Source: Gordionus sp. m RMFG-2023 (Eukaryota > Nematomorpha > Gordioida > Chordodea > Parachordodidae). From it: a stretch of DNA of 64,000 nucleotides. Positions within the stretch are counted from its first letter, which is position 1; every line of letters starts with the position of its first letter. Both the position numbers and the translations under genes were made by a program. Of the stretch, positions 1 through 11,811 are shown piece by piece. Under the pieces are notes generated by a model. That model saw only the letters and a program-made list of their open reading frames with translations. It was not told where the DNA came from and did no database searches. The DNA is taken from contig NC_088776.1 of the NCBI RefSeq assembly GCF_954871325.1, positions 2,239,985 through 2,303,984 of the forward strand, written 5' to 3'.

Positions 1-2
1 TA

Positions 3-218
3 AGTCAAGAAAAGAGTAAAATTCAAGGAAATCTTTTTTTAGAATCAAATTCAAGGAAATTTGCTTTCTTTAAAAAATATAACTTGACTAATACTCATAC
101 CTCCCTTAGAGAATATAAATTATTAAGACATGATAATAAAAGGAGGAAAAGGAAAGCATTATTAAAAAATTTTAACACTCAGGTCGCGCAAAAATTAATC
201 AAACTTTTCATTGAATAA
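3..218 (+). pseudogene. C-terminal tail of the LINE first ORF (partial)
   Basis: One frame stays open from the window edge to a TAA at 216-218, giving about 71 residues. The product is strongly basic (a KRRKRK run near residue 46) and ends just 102 bases before the endonuclease frame opens. Position and charge fit the end of a LINE ORF1, an RNA-binding protein. There is no start codon in view because the window begins inside it. No zinc knuckle or other diagnostic motif lies in the visible part, so the assignment rests on position, openness and basic composition. Confidence 0.45.
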
Positions 219-320
219 AAATTCTTTTAACTCCTTTTTAATTTTTCTTCAATATAACACTTATTTCGTTTTGATTTTATAATAATCGTATGTATTTTAA
301 ATGAAATGGTAGAATTTTAG

Positions 321-1748
321 GGTAACCTAAATTTATTAACTCTTAACGTAAGATCTATGAATGACAACAAATTTGTAAATATATGTTCTCTCCAAGATAA
401 ATTAAATATAGACATCGTATGCTTACAGGAGACTCACTGGACGGAATCTAGTAAACTAACTTGTGGGGGTTATATCTTATTTAACTCGGGAGAGTCAGAA
501 AATAAATGGTCGGGAGTAAATATGATTATAAAAGAAAATTTATCAAAATTTATCACTAGATACGAGGCAGTAAATAGCAGATAATGCAGTATCAAAATAA
601 ATACAAGATGTAAAACCCTAAATTTAGTAAATGTTTATATACCGGCAAATTACATCGAAAGACGGACCTTCTTTCCTTTCCTTTTAGATTATTTAAAGAA
701 ATTTCCCAAACGTGAAAATCTTATCATAGCAGGTGATTTTAATTCAAACGTCGGCCGTCGTGGCATGAAGAACCATATCTCCCTAGGCACAGGTGCTCTG
801 GACATTATTCCGGACGCTGGGGGCAAGCAACTGTTAGACCTATGTAGTAAACTAGATCTTCGAGTTACTAGCACATACTTTGAACACAAAGATATCAGGG
901 AAACCTTCACATATCACAGCCTTTCCCGCAATACACTATCTCAAATCGATTACTTTATAAGCAATAAATCATCATGTGTTTGGATAAAAAATATAAAAGT
1001 ACTACACCAGATCATATTTAATTCAGATCATAAGCCTCTTGTCTGCTACATGGTTATTGATCCCAAACCTTGGCACAAGAGAAAAAATAATACGGGAAAT
1101 ATTAATTTAAAAAAGCCCAAAGTTGATATTGAGTCTCTTAAGGACGAAAACATAAAAAATAACTTCACAAATCTCATTCGAGAAAAATACCAAAATATAA
1201 AAACCTCCCTCCCAATGCTACCATTAGAGTCACTTTGGGAAAATACCCGTAATATCTTTACTGATGCGGCCGTCGCCTCTCTACCAAAAAAGGGTAGATG
1301 CCCAGATTAGTTCTCACGAGATTCGTGTAATATGATTATTAATCTAGCGGGAAATGGTCATTTTAAGAGAAATAAAACCAAATATTTATTAGGAGACATT
1401 ATTCATAAACTAAGGAATGAAAAAAGGAAATTCCTAGAGGATCGCACAAGAGAAATTAATAATCTTTTTAATTCAAACGACACTTACAAAGCCTTCAAAC
1501 TACTAAAATCATTAACGTACGACAGGAAGGGCATAATATCAAAACTAAAATATGATAATAAAGTGATAACAGACCCGAAAATCCAAATGAATATTTGGCA
1601 AACCCTCTACGCTAATCTTTTCAGTGGAAATAAAACCCCTTCGGATAAGGATACTAATTCTAACACAGATCCAATAACAAAACCCAATATGACAAATACC
1701 CGTTCCTACCCATTCCTTCCCAAAAAGATCAACTCCCTCCCACCCTGA
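321..1748 (+). pseudogene. LINE ORF2, endonuclease domain
   Basis: The frame opens after a TAG at 318-320 and reads TLNVRSM, the usual first strand of a LINE endonuclease. Further signatures in the same frame are DIVCLQETHW (the Mg-binding Glu), AGDFN near 735, SQIDYF near 938 and SDHKPL near 1026. Together these form the endonuclease/exonuclease/phosphatase fold that nicks target DNA. A basic linker follows (from 1332) and leads toward the RT. The frame is unchanged from 321 to 1748, but TAA at 582-584 and TAG at 1308-1310 interrupt it. It continues in other frames into the RT after a C-rich gap. Confidence 0.88.
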
Positions 1749-2158
1749 ATTTTCGGTCCATTACCCCCCCCCCCCCCCAAAAAAAAATACGATCAAAGTT
1801 CCTCAATTCTGAATTGGTCCAGTATCCCTCCCCCAAAACACGATCAATGCCCCTCAACTTCGAAATTATGGCCCCCAAAACACGATCAATGCCCCTCAAC
1901 TTCGAAATTATGGCCCCCTAACCGTTTCGCTGATCACACGAAATTTATACACTGCTCTTCCTCGCCTAATCATCACATTTCATGGCATACATTATTAAAT
2001 AATCACAGTAATAATGGGACCCTTGAACAAAATCCCACAACTTCGAAGGATTGGCCTCCCACACAAATTAATAATAAAGTAAAGAGATGCAGTCATAATA
2101 CCCCCCCCCCCCATTTATAACCAGCCTAAATAAAAACACAATAAAAACACTTAGTACA
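1749..2158. repeat. C-rich stretch inside the LINE, with a 42-bp tandem duplication
   Basis: The segment between endonuclease and RT frames contains C runs at 1764-1778 and 2101-2112. It also holds two identical 42-bp units (1830-1871 and 1872-1913), with a more degenerate unit just upstream. It has no coding similarity that I can see. It may be a simple-sequence expansion or an insertion in the linker. Confidence 0.7.
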
Positions 2159-3738
2159 ATGAATGACGTTCTACCTTCATCTAACTACCACAAAAAACAA
2201 ACCTCAGAGGTTCACCCAACGACTAAAGGTGAAATAACAAATATAATCAAAAAACTAAAGAACCACAAAGCGTGCGGGCAGGATTCCATCTATAGTGAAT
2301 ACCTAAAAACCGACTCAGTTTTAAGCGCTGAAATTATTTTCCCGGTAATAAACCGTGTGTGGTACAAAGGGACTTGCCCCAAAGAATGGATTACAGCCAT
2401 ATTGATCAACTTCCCAAAAACGAATAATCCTACTTCCCTGGAGGATTGGAGGTGTATTTCATTAAACTCAGTCATCTATAAGATTTTTGCTAATATAATA
2501 CTAAACAGAATAAGATGGTTTATCGAACCAAAATATGTAGATTCAATAGTGTCTTTTAGAAGAGGGCATAACACATTAGAAGCAATTCTCGCTGCAAAAA
2601 TTCATTTGGAAAAGGGCGAACGTACGGAAAAGCCAATTAATTATGGTCGCCTTAGACTTCGAGAAGGCATTTGATTCAATTATACACTCCAAATTATGGA
2701 GTACACTAGAGGAAGTAGGCATACCTAATTCCTTAATAAATTTGGTAAAAACGATTTACAAAGATTACTCTATACAAATCATACAATCAGATCTAAAATC
2801 TGCAAAAATTCCAGTCAAAATAGGTCTTAAACAAGGGTGCGTATTATCTCCCATTATGTTCAACCTCATTATAAACTGTATAATTCAAAATAAAAACATT
2901 CTATACTGACAGATGGGACAAAGGTGAAATAAATATTTTAGCCTTCGCCGATGATCTATGTCTGATAGGTATATCAGAGTTAGACCTACAACATATCATT
3001 GATTTAATAATAATAGAGGCTGGCCTATTTGGGTTAAAATTAAATATAAGGAAAACGAAAATGCTAAGTTCATTATATACTTCCTCGCAGACAAATCTTA
3101 CATTAAATGGTCAAATAATAAGGGTAGTATCCCAATTAAAATATCTAGGCGTTACAATAGATAGGAAGGGAAGTACAAAGCAAGATCAATGCTTAAAAAT
3201 AAATAAAACAAGAACCAAATACAGAATGCTCACAAAAATATGGACCTCCCGACAGATATCAATTCCGCTAAAAATAAGACTTTTTAAAACTCTTATAATA
3301 CCATCCTTATATTACGGTATTGAAACCTAGAAGGATTCCCAAATAGGGAACAGAAAGACCCAAACATTTATAAATAAATGCCTTCGATACATAACAAAAA
3401 CCTATTACCCTAGAAACACAACAAACTACTCCCTATGGACGAGATGCGATCTGCTCCCCGTCTATAAAATGATACAATACAAAAAAATAGAACTGATGGG
3501 CGGCCATATCCTACGACATAAATCCAACAACTTAATTTATCAAACATTAGTAAATATTCCGGAGGAAAAGTTTCACAAGCCTTTCCTGTCGTACAAAAAC
3601 AGCTGGTACGGAAAAATAACAAAATCCTTAGAAGAACTCGACCTATCCTGGGGTTTCCTAGAGAGAGCGCCGACCGACAGAAAAATTTTCAAATCCATTC
3701 TGAGCCTAATTGATGAGCATATGTCCAATAACTGCTGA
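2159..3738 (+). pseudogene. LINE ORF2, reverse transcriptase and C-terminal region
   Basis: RT blocks appear in order. These are an LKNHKACGQD-type finger motif near 2250, WRCISLNSVIYKIFANI near 2446, ALDFEKAFDSI near 2646 (first catalytic Asp), LKQGCVLSPIMFNLI near 2825, FADDLCLI near 2944 (catalytic Asp pair) and LKYLGVTIDRKGS near 3136. The thumb-like region has a YG-ET stretch near 3313, FINKCLRYI near 3369 and GGHILRHKS near 3497. The blocks fall in three reading frames with stops between them. The domain order is complete through the C-terminus, so the copy decayed by point changes and small indels rather than by truncation on this side. Confidence 0.9.
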
Positions 3739-3810
3739 GTAGGGCAATAAATTAAATATTAATATTGAAATATCATAATTATGAGCTATTAACATTCCTT
3801 TAAGGGTAAA

Positions 3811-3893
3811 TAAATAAATTAAGCACAGATAAAAAAAACAGGAAAGAAAACATAAATAAATTAAGCACAGATAATAAAACAGGAAAGGAAACT
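3811..3893 (+). repeat. 42-bp tandem repeat at the LINE 3' end
   Basis: Two near-identical units start at 3811 and 3853. Each begins TAAATAAATTAAGCACAGAT and continues with an A-run and a GGAAAGGAA-like end. Their place just after the last LINE coding block suggests a 3' UTR or tail repeat. Confidence 0.7.
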
Positions 3894-3910
3894 AAACCTC
3901 ATAAGAAATA

Positions 3911-5755
3911 AAAATTTTTTAACCCACAATTTTTAATCTTCAGAGCTCAATTTAGGCAATGTAATTAATCTTCGTGACTAATCGTAAAGAATAAAACCCT
4001 TTCTAAAATCTTTTAAATCAATCCTAATTAAAAGAGACTGTTGTATTTGGTACTTGAAAATAGAGAAAATAAATAACAGTTATTCCATTACTATTCCTTT
4101 TCTTTGATCCCCCTTTACTTTCCTCACTAAATCTAATTATTTTACAAAAATGGTATAGGGAAGTTCCACCCTCACTTAAAAACTCGTGGGTAAGAGGTTT
4201 GTTGGTACCCTCGAGGAAAAAAAACCGGCATAATTATATAAAGGTGGGCCTTCATTTTGGGCAGGTCTATGATCAACGTGCTAGATAAGATAAGATAATA
4301 ATTATAGAATATCGATTATTATTAAAATAATTTTTTTTTTAATATTAGAATATCGATTTTTATTAAAATAATGTTTTTTTAAATATTTTTTGTTATTTTT
4401 TTTTCATCATATTTTTTATTTATTATTTGTTAAAAAAAGAAGAAATTATTATTTGTGTTGATATACATATATAGAGTAGAAAAATAAAAAATAATTAGTC
4501 TCGTCATTAATTTTGAAAAGTTGAAAAATAAGGAGTCTTATCAATTTTTTGTGTTGAAGAACAAGGTTAGCGAAGAATAAAAATATACAGGGCAAGGTAA
4601 ACTTTAAATAAATATATATACTTAGGGTTTTTTTTAACTGGTACAAACTTCGCAATTATGAAAATTGTGGTGTATGTACATAGATTACAATATCTTTTTG
4701 ACAAAGGATGTCTATAATTTTTTTAAATTAAAATTTCAATATGAACTGTTTTAAATATAATAAACACAATGATCCTATTTCTTATAGCACTAACCAAAAA
4801 CACCCCAAAAACCTTATCTATGAGTTTGTTTAAAAAACTAGTTAACGAATAAAAAATAAATCTTGTATAAGTATAAGAGACAAAATAAAAATAAACTATA
4901 TAATATAAAAATATTAAACAAAATATTATACCTTGATCAAGAAGTGGAATAGACTGATCTTTCAAATTTGAGATGGGAAGATATGTTTGTGATTGAACTA
5001 TTACAATATAATAAAAAATAAAAATATTAAGCAAAATATTATACCTTGATCAAGAAGATGAATAGTCTGATATTTCAAATTTGAGATGTGAAGATATGTT
5101 GGAGGTGATTGAACTCTTACTATATGATATAAAATAAAGTAAAAATATTAAAGAAAATATTACACCGTTATCATCACCATCAGGAAGATTTTACAATGTA
5201 GTAATAGGTGTGGGATGTGATTTGTTGAAATATGAATAAATTAATGATTGTTTTATAAAATGGAATATGACAAACTAGACAACTTTTATGAAATGCAAAA
5301 TAATATAAAATTTATTTAATTATTATTTATAATAAATTTGAAACATAAAAATCAAGCGTTTTATTAAAGTAAAAAAAAAAACTTCATGGGGCAGGGGGGG
5401 GGGTGGCCTATGCCACTCTTATTCTTTTGTAATATATGATCTATACTTCGTTAATAATATAGTAAATTTTTTGGAATTTTTTTTTATTTTGATCTAAAAA
5501 AATAATACGCGAACTTGCGGATTTAATATTAACAAAATTTATAATTATAATAATTATTTTTTTTTAAAAAATTTAATAAGTATTTCTATTTTTAGATGAG
5601 TTGTTACTGCTACTTACTACTTTGACGATGTTTGTTCTTTTTTAGTTTTTATGGGATATTACTTGATCCATTAGAAAGTTTTTCATTTCCTTGATATTTG
5701 ATCTCCAAATTATTTTTTATCCTTATATTATTCTCATTCTTTTGTAATATATGAT
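3911..5755. other. AT-rich stretch without a gene; contains a 116-123-bp tandem repeat
   Basis: No coding region is supported; the short open frames here are low-complexity Phe/Ile/Tyr runs. A tandem repeat lies at 4909-5022 and 5023-5145, with a partial third unit to about 5175. Each unit carries ATTATACCTTGATCAAGAAG and TTTCAAATTTGAGATG. A G run sits at 5394-5403. Confidence 0.6.
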
Positions 5756-5763
5756 CTCTTTAC

Positions 5764-7270
5764 CAGAGTTGTTAAACGCTATTTTTAAAAGTAGCGCGCT
5801 ACCGTAATAGATATTTGTCAAAAAAAGTAGCGCGCTTTTAAGCTACTTTTTATAAAAAAAAATTTAGAAACAAATGAAACAAATTTTTTTTATTTTTTTG
5901 CTTATAATGTAAATGTATAATAAATAATATATAAAAATCAACATTTATAAATATAAAAATATAGTTAGTTTAGATTATAAAAAAATAAGCAATATAAATA
6001 AATATTTATTTTAATTTGTTGCATTTTAATAATAATATCATTTCAATATAATCATCCCCAAGTCTAGAGCGACGATCAGAAAGTATAAGCTTTCCTTTAC
6101 TAAATAATCTCTCGACACTAGCACTTGAGGGCAAGGGGGTATTAAATTTTATATATAAATTTTTAATATATGAAAAATTATCAAAAATATTCATTTCAAT
6201 ATTTTTTGATTGAAAAAAAAGATCAATTGGATTTTCTATTAAATCATCTTTAATTTCAAAAAACAGATCTTCTTTTTAAAGTCCTCGGGTCTAACCAATG
6301 GCCTGTGATTCCCAAATAAGCTCTAAAAAATATTTAATCAGATCAATTTATAAATATAAATAAGTTTTTACCTTCTGTTATGTGTCCAACTATCTGCTGT
6401 GGTACATACATAAGATATATCTGATAACTCTACTATTAGAGCATCTTTCATCACTTTGAAGTTGTCGGCTATTTTATTCATAAGTGTCTGGCGACATAAA
6501 CTGTTGTGCCAGGGGATAAAGTTTTAATCGTCAGAGTAAATGATGGATTATCAACCAAAGACACTGGCTGAACTGTGTCAATAATAAAATCAACAATAAC
6601 TTTATCAGCCAATTTTTGTGAAATATTGGCATGTTTATTATCAGTTAATTTGGTTTGGATAGTATTTTTCTTGAATGAAGATTCTCCTATACCAAAATTT
6701 TTTATATGCTTCTCTATTTCCTTATAGCAATTGGCGTGAACAGTCTAATAAAATAAATATTATTATAATGTAAAAATAAAAATTTACCTTTAGGTGTTTC
6801 TTCAGGTTATAGCTACTCGATTGATTTGATGATATATTTTTTTTACATTTTAAGCACATGAATTTGAATCCAGATTTTGTTTTAATATTTATTTTAAAAA
6901 CTTTTTCAAATTTAGGGAATGGAAAAACGTTATTAGAGCTATTAAGTACATTTTCTTCCATTGAATCTTATATCTGAATCACTTTCAAGGATTTGGATAT
7001 CCATGGACGATGCCATTTTAGATTATTAACACAGATTGAAAATATAAATTAAAAATTGAAAACATATTTAAATTTCAAAATTAAATAATAAATTATAAAA
7101 ATTATAATTAATTATGATATTATATTTAAATTTTCATGTTTATACTTACATTCATGCTACTTAGCTACTTTTAAAAAAAGTAGCGCGCTAAAAAATTAAA
7201 TAATTTTAAAAAAGTAGCGGCTATTAGCTATAGCTACCAAAAAAGATAGCGCGCTACTTTAACAACTCTG
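5764..7270 (-). mobile_element. hAT transposon with 8-bp target site duplication
   Basis: The ends are inverted repeats: CAGAGTTGTTAAA at the left and TTTAACAACTCTG at the right. GTAGCGCGCTAC-like sequence follows just inside each. The flanks are identical 8-bp copies of CTCTTTAC (5756-5763 and 7271-7278), the target duplication size of hAT elements. The 1507-bp body encodes remnants of a transposase on the minus strand. The perfect duplications suggest a fairly recent insertion, although the coding part is too short and broken to be active. Confidence 0.93.
6006..6961 (-). pseudogene. hAT transposase remnant (BED finger and dimerisation domain)
   Basis: Reading down the minus strand, an N-terminal segment (6961-6722) has CLKC, a spacer and YNLKKHLK, which fits a BED-type zinc finger. 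A middle part (about 6720-6400) is readable in pieces, including a Trp-His pair near its end that recalls the hAT core. The C-terminal segment (6194-6006) has TPLPSSASVERLFSKG followed by LILSDRRSRLGDDYIEMILL, the classic hAT dimerisation domain. Most of the RNase H-like catalytic core is missing. An autonomous hAT transposase is usually about 600 residues, so this is an internally shortened, non-functional copy. Confidence 0.88.
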
Positions 7271-7555
7271 CTCTTTACTTCGTTTTTAATAGTATTGATA
7301 TCATTTTCCTCATTGTTAGAATAAGTTGATAATTTTTTTTTTTATAAATTTTAAATTATTTGATTAATAAAATAAATAATTTTCTTTCAGTAATCTGAGA
7401 AAAAAAAGCCAATTTCGTAGACCAATATTGTTCTAAATGAAGGTTAATTAAAAATTGGAAATAATTCCCCCTTAGTGTTGTTAAACTATCTATCTTTAGT
7501 CAACTGTAAGACAGCGAATCCATATTTTTATCCGGAGATATTCTAATCAATCTTC

Positions 7556-8084
7556 AAGTTGAGGCTCACTTTTTTACAAATTTTTTAAACTGTGCAAAGC
7601 TAGAGAGATATCCGTTTTCACAAGAATCCATATTTTCAACTCAACCATCATCCCGATTCTCTTTTATGGCGGTGATACATTGGAGATTACCAAGACCGAA
7701 ACTAGGAAATTACAAACGTTTGTAAATAAATGCCTAAGAATAATAAAGAATTTTCTACCCTAATATTATCTCTCAAATGAAAACCTTTGGAAGATGTCTA
7801 ACCATACCCAAGTTCACGTGTCTTTAAAAAAGAAGCGTCTTACTTTCTTTGGCCATATTTTGAGAAACCATAGTAACAATAGCCTCGTTATCGATGCCAT
7901 TAATTGGTTATACTCCTTTAATGGGAAAACATATTGCAAATATAAGACATTATGGTTCTACAGAGCCTTGAAGGACATAATGGATCTAAACTTAAATTTG
8001 AAACAGTTCCTAAGGCTAAATAAAAACAAAAAATCTATAAAGAAATTACTAAAAGTTAAATCGAACTACCTAAACCTCTCATAA
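7556..8084 (+). pseudogene. LINE 3' fragment (RT C-terminal region)
   Basis: This is a 5'-truncated piece of the same kind of LINE as at 1-3900. The readable order is ILFYGGDTLEI near 7655, RKLQTFVNKCLRIIKNFL near 7706, then from 7794 a frame with LTFFGHILRNHSNN and an Asn/Lys-rich end at 8084. These correspond to the YG-ET, FINKCLRY and GHILR blocks at 3313-3500. The RT active site is absent. Loss of the 5' part is the usual outcome of incomplete reverse transcription. Confidence 0.8.
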
Positions 8085-9429
8085 TTTTTTATTTCTGTAT
8101 TTCAGGTTATTTAATTTATTCATTTCTCAATTTACCTCCTGACTTTGTCTTTCACCTTTTCTGTGAATGACTTACTAAACCGACATTAGCTTTATTTATC
8201 TTATTGATCTAATGTAGTAATTTAAATCAGTCCGTCTCATATTTTTAATTACATAAACAATGTCTTAGGTATTGTTGTACTTCTATACATTTCCCATTAT
8301 ATGAGTTAAGATTTATTAATGGCATTTGAGAAATAGTTTGTGATTTGCGTTTCTTAAGTGGGCTAGAATTAATCTTTGGCTCTTTTTAACTTAGTTCTTG
8401 GGTATGTTTTTTATATTTTTCCATAGTTTTTGAGTTCGAAATGTTTCTGGGGTAGAGGGTATCTTCTTTTGTTTATGAGACATTTATTTGTTTATAGTCA
8501 TTTATTTATTTTATTTTTTAATTTATTTTTATTTATTTTTTTCTTCCCTAGTTTCTTTGGTTTCTCTAACATGTCCGCCCCCTCCATAGACTAATATAGG
8601 AATAGTGGATGTGCCCTCAGTCTAGAAAATACCGATTTCTCTCTTATCTTCCATACTTTTTGTATACGTTTAAAAGTTTCCACTCGCCTTTGTATTATAA
8701 TTTTTCTTCTTCTTTGCAACTACTTTTATTATTAAGTTTATTATTAAGTATATTACCTAAATACATTGTGCATTTACTCTGTTATAACTATAAGTTTTTG
8801 AAGTGGTTACTTGTTTTCTTGGGAAAAATAATGAGGAAAACTGTTTTTTTTTCAATATTTTTCTTTATTATTGCTAGTTAACTAGATTTAACGTCTTTAA
8901 CTTTTTTCTTTTTCAAAACATTACATCTTAATTGGAGTCTGCATATAATACATTGGTCGTTGCCAGTGTTTCTCTTGTTTTTATTTTTATGTTTTTATTT
9001 ATTTAGGAGTGGTAAGAGTTTAGCCTTGTTTTACTCCTTTTTTTTACCTTGGAGGTAGGGGATTTTCTTCGTCATTGATTTTCGAAGCATCCAAACATGT
9101 ATTAGTGGTTTTCTGGATCTGGAAGATGTTGGGGTCTTCCCTTTTCTGAAACGAAGCTGCTTGGTTAACATTATAATGTAGTAGAAGGAGGTTTGTACTT
9201 ACTTTCTCTGCATGATTATATTTCTGAATTAATTTTTGGCTTCTGTATTTTTCTTTTCTTGGCCTGTATATACTTATGTATTTTTGGGGAGAAAATTCGG
9301 TGTAGGTGATACGCTTGTGGTTTTTTGAGTGAACCAAAAATTTTTTCCCATGCTACAGGATGTGATGGCTATAGCTTGTGGTCTTAGTTTTTTGGGTAGT
9401 TACTTAGGTAGGATTTGTTCCATCCCACT
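8085..9429. other. No gene seen
   Basis: AT-rich sequence with T-rich low-complexity open frames. I found no motif, inverted end or tandem array that I can support. Confidence 0.5.
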
Positions 9430-9541
9430 GCAGTAGTTCCGCTCTCCCATATTTTATTGAAAGAGGGCAAATAGGTAGCGATATTGTTATAGGTGCTATT
9501 TTTGGTTTTTCTGCTGTGATATTATCTAGCCCCGGAGCTTT
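9430..9541 (-). pseudogene. Possible LINE RT scrap
   Basis: On the minus strand a frame reads RLRKNKAPGLDNITAE, which matches the conserved finger motif of LINE reverse transcriptases just before the palm. It ends at a stop after about 40 more residues. Nothing clearly homologous follows, so this is either a short fossil or a chance match. Confidence 0.35.
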
Positions 9542-9545
9542 GTTT

Positions 9546-10300
9546 TTTCTTAGTCTTTAACCACTTGTTATTTCATGGAGAAACCAGTTGGCAGGGGGGG
9601 GGGGTGGCGAGGTTTTGTAATTATGTTTGTTAGTAGAGTCTTTTCATGAGTGATAGACTATCATATAACAATCAAGCCATAATGCCTTTTGTTGATCCTG
9701 GCAAACAATTACTTTTCTATTTCCTAAAACTTACGGAGCTGGTTCCTATTTCTGCGTCATGGTTCCCATATCTTTATCATTATCAAAGACCTTTTTCGCT
9801 ATATAATCTATCTATCACTCCATAGTGTTTCTCTGGGAAGAGAGAAAAAAAACCTTTGTTGTGTGGTGTTCGTTGCTGGATAGTCATAAACCTATCACTG
9901 TCTAGTTTTTAGCCTATTCACTGGAATTTTCACCTATTTAAACAATTTGCGGTAAACCCATTAGCTTTTTATTATTTTCACGAATAAATTCTAATCTCAA
10001 TTGATATGAACACATTCTCAATTATTGATAGTAATTATCAAGGCTTACATTAGATGTTAAACTTAAAATTAGCTATCACACCCTTAAAGTAATTAAATTA
10101 TTTTTGCAGTTCTTGGGTATAGGCTTTTGTTTTGCCCATTTCTTTTTGTTTATTAGCATATAGACGTTTAAGCCACAGATCTCGGACTGTTGGGCGTACA
10201 AGTACGTGCGGCTTGCCACCAAACGTGTGAAGAGCTCCTCATTTTTCTCCCCTTAATTAACTATCCAGTTTGATGGATTTTTGAAGAAAACCTAGCGTAG
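9546..10300. other. No gene seen; one G run
   Basis: AT-rich, with an 11-base G run at 9594-9604. No open frame with recognisable content. Confidence 0.5.
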
Positions 10301-10350
10301 CTCTGTTGTATCCACAACCAGAGGGCTCTGTTGTATCCACAACCAGAGGG
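10301..10350. repeat. Perfect 25-bp tandem duplication
   Basis: Two identical 25-bp units (10301-10325 and 10326-10350). Each is itself almost palindromic: CTCTGTTGT, a 4-base centre, then ACAACCAGAG. Confidence 0.85.
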
Positions 10351-10520
10351 CCAAAACGCTTTTATCACGTATCACATAAAAAAAGTAAAAAAAAATTTTT
10401 TTGTTTTTTATACCATAATTTATTTTTTAAGAAAATTATTTTTTTATTTGTAAATAAATTTTTTGATAATATTTTTTTTTTTTTCCTAAATATTTTTATT
10501 AATAATATGTGATATCAATT

Positions 10521-10862
10521 GTAGATCAATTATAAATCTACTATGATTTTATTTTGGTGTCATCAGTAAAATTCTATCATTATAAGTTTTCGAATGTAAT
10601 ATAAACTCGATGCATATATTAATCTGTTTAAGAAAATATATAATCATTAAAATGATTAGGATAGAAAGATTGTAAGATTATTTTTGAGATTTCATATTAA
10701 TTAATGCCATCTATTGTTCTATTTGTTATTTATTTAAAAATTATTCGTTTATTTATTACAAAAAAAAATATAATGATTAGCATTTAATAATCCTTTTATT
10801 AAAGTCCACTTTCATATTTTCGATTGTAAACTTAGCGTGGCGGACATTATTGGTATTTTAGA
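10521..10862 (+). repeat. Dispersed repeat A, copy 1
   Basis: First of four copies of a repeat that begins near TGTAGACCAATTATA, runs through CTATGATTTTATTTTG and a CGCCATCTAT-like block, and ends GCGGACATTATTGGTATTTT. No coding capacity is visible. Copies 1 and 2 are about 350 bp. Copies 3 and 4 continue several hundred bases further. Confidence 0.85.
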
Positions 10863-11044
10863 AGTAAATTAAATTTTCCTAGTGGATTATCATTTCGTTT
10901 TATTTTATTTCCTATTATCAAATCATAAGTTATATTTGCTGACAAAGTTTAATGGAGGAAAAGGAAAAGCCCCAAAGAAAACTAAAATATAATTATTTAA
11001 TTTTGATGGTTTCTCTTTAATCATTTTTGGTGTTATGAACAAGT

Positions 11045-11300
11045 CAAAACATTTTTATGGAGTGTGCCTTTTTCCCATATTTTAAAAACTCCTGGCAGAT
11101 AAATAACTAAATTTTCTTGACTAGTTCTTATTCTTTGATTAGGAAAATCCTTTTCCCATTTAATTACCTTATTTATAGCAAATTTTATAGACAATCATCT
11201 AATTCAGATAGTGTATCATAATCACTATCAGAAAATCTTCATCTTCACTATTAAATACTTTGTCATAATCACTTTTAATAAAAATGATATTACATCTTAA
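11045..11300 (-). pseudogene. Possible piggyBac N-terminal fossil
   Basis: On the minus strand an acidic stretch (SEDEDF, then SDYDTLSELDD in a neighbouring frame) is followed by WEKDFPNQRIRT, SQENLVIYLPG and VFKIWEKGTL. An acidic head followed by a Trp, an Arg-Thr and an LPG motif resembles the region before the DDE domain of piggyBac transposases. The rest of the domain is absent. This is motif resemblance only. Confidence 0.35.
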
Positions 11301-11505
11301 ATAATTTTATATCCAATTTTTTTAATATGGTGTATAATTTATATAATCATATTGCAATTTTTTGATTTGAATTTATAGAGAGAAATCTAATTTTTAATTT
11401 ATAAAGAGGAATAAAAATAGTAAATTAAAATAATTCTATCCACATGCCTATGCCCCTGTATAATTAATTTACTGTTTCTTAAGTTTTAAATAATTTTTTC
11501 TTTCA

Positions 11506-11686
11506 GCTGCTAAATGTATCATTGATCTCTGGAATTTCAGCAAAGATGGTTCAACTTGGATTTTATATGATATTTATAATTTTAAAATATATTCAAAGAT
11601 CAAATTAGAAAATTTTGATGGAAGAAGATGTGGTAAAGGACATAGTCAATCCTCAAATAGTTCTATCTACATCAATATATGATCAA
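11506..11686 (+). other. Unassigned 59-codon open frame after an acceptor-like site
   Basis: A pyrimidine stretch ending TTTCTTTCAG at about 11505 is followed by an open frame with protein-like composition (WNFSKDGSTWILYDI, then NFDGRRCGKGHSQ) up to a TGA near 11684. I recognise no family. A chance open frame is quite possible in DNA this long. Confidence 0.2.
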
Positions 11687-11811
11687 ATTGAACATGTTAA
11701 TATTGTTAGGCGAAAAAAATTATTTAATATGGAATCATTATATGCATGATTCTAAAACAGAAACAGCTAGATGTAAGATTCTTTTTTAAATGTCATTTTT
11801 AATGATATACG

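Larger units (their letters stand above)
1..3900 (+). mobile_element. Degraded endonuclease-type LINE, 5' end cut by window edge
   Basis: This is a non-LTR retrotransposon with an open tail of a first ORF (3-218), an apurinic-type endonuclease (from 321), a reverse transcriptase (2159-3330) and a C-terminal region (to 3738). A short 42-bp tandem repeat follows (3811-3893), as is common at LINE 3' ends. The C-terminal pattern of a conserved YG-ET stretch, then FINKCLRY, then a GHILR motif resembles the very common animal LINEs annotated as craniofacial-development-protein-2-like. These are RTE- or CR1-like, and I cannot settle the clade by eye. The coding part carries stops and frame changes, so it is dead. 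A C-rich stretch separates endonuclease from RT. Confidence 0.9.

Noticed and set aside
9044-9337. 97-codon minus-strand open frame next to the weak LINE motif
   Set aside because: It does not continue the RT order after the KNKAPG motif and has no recognisable block.
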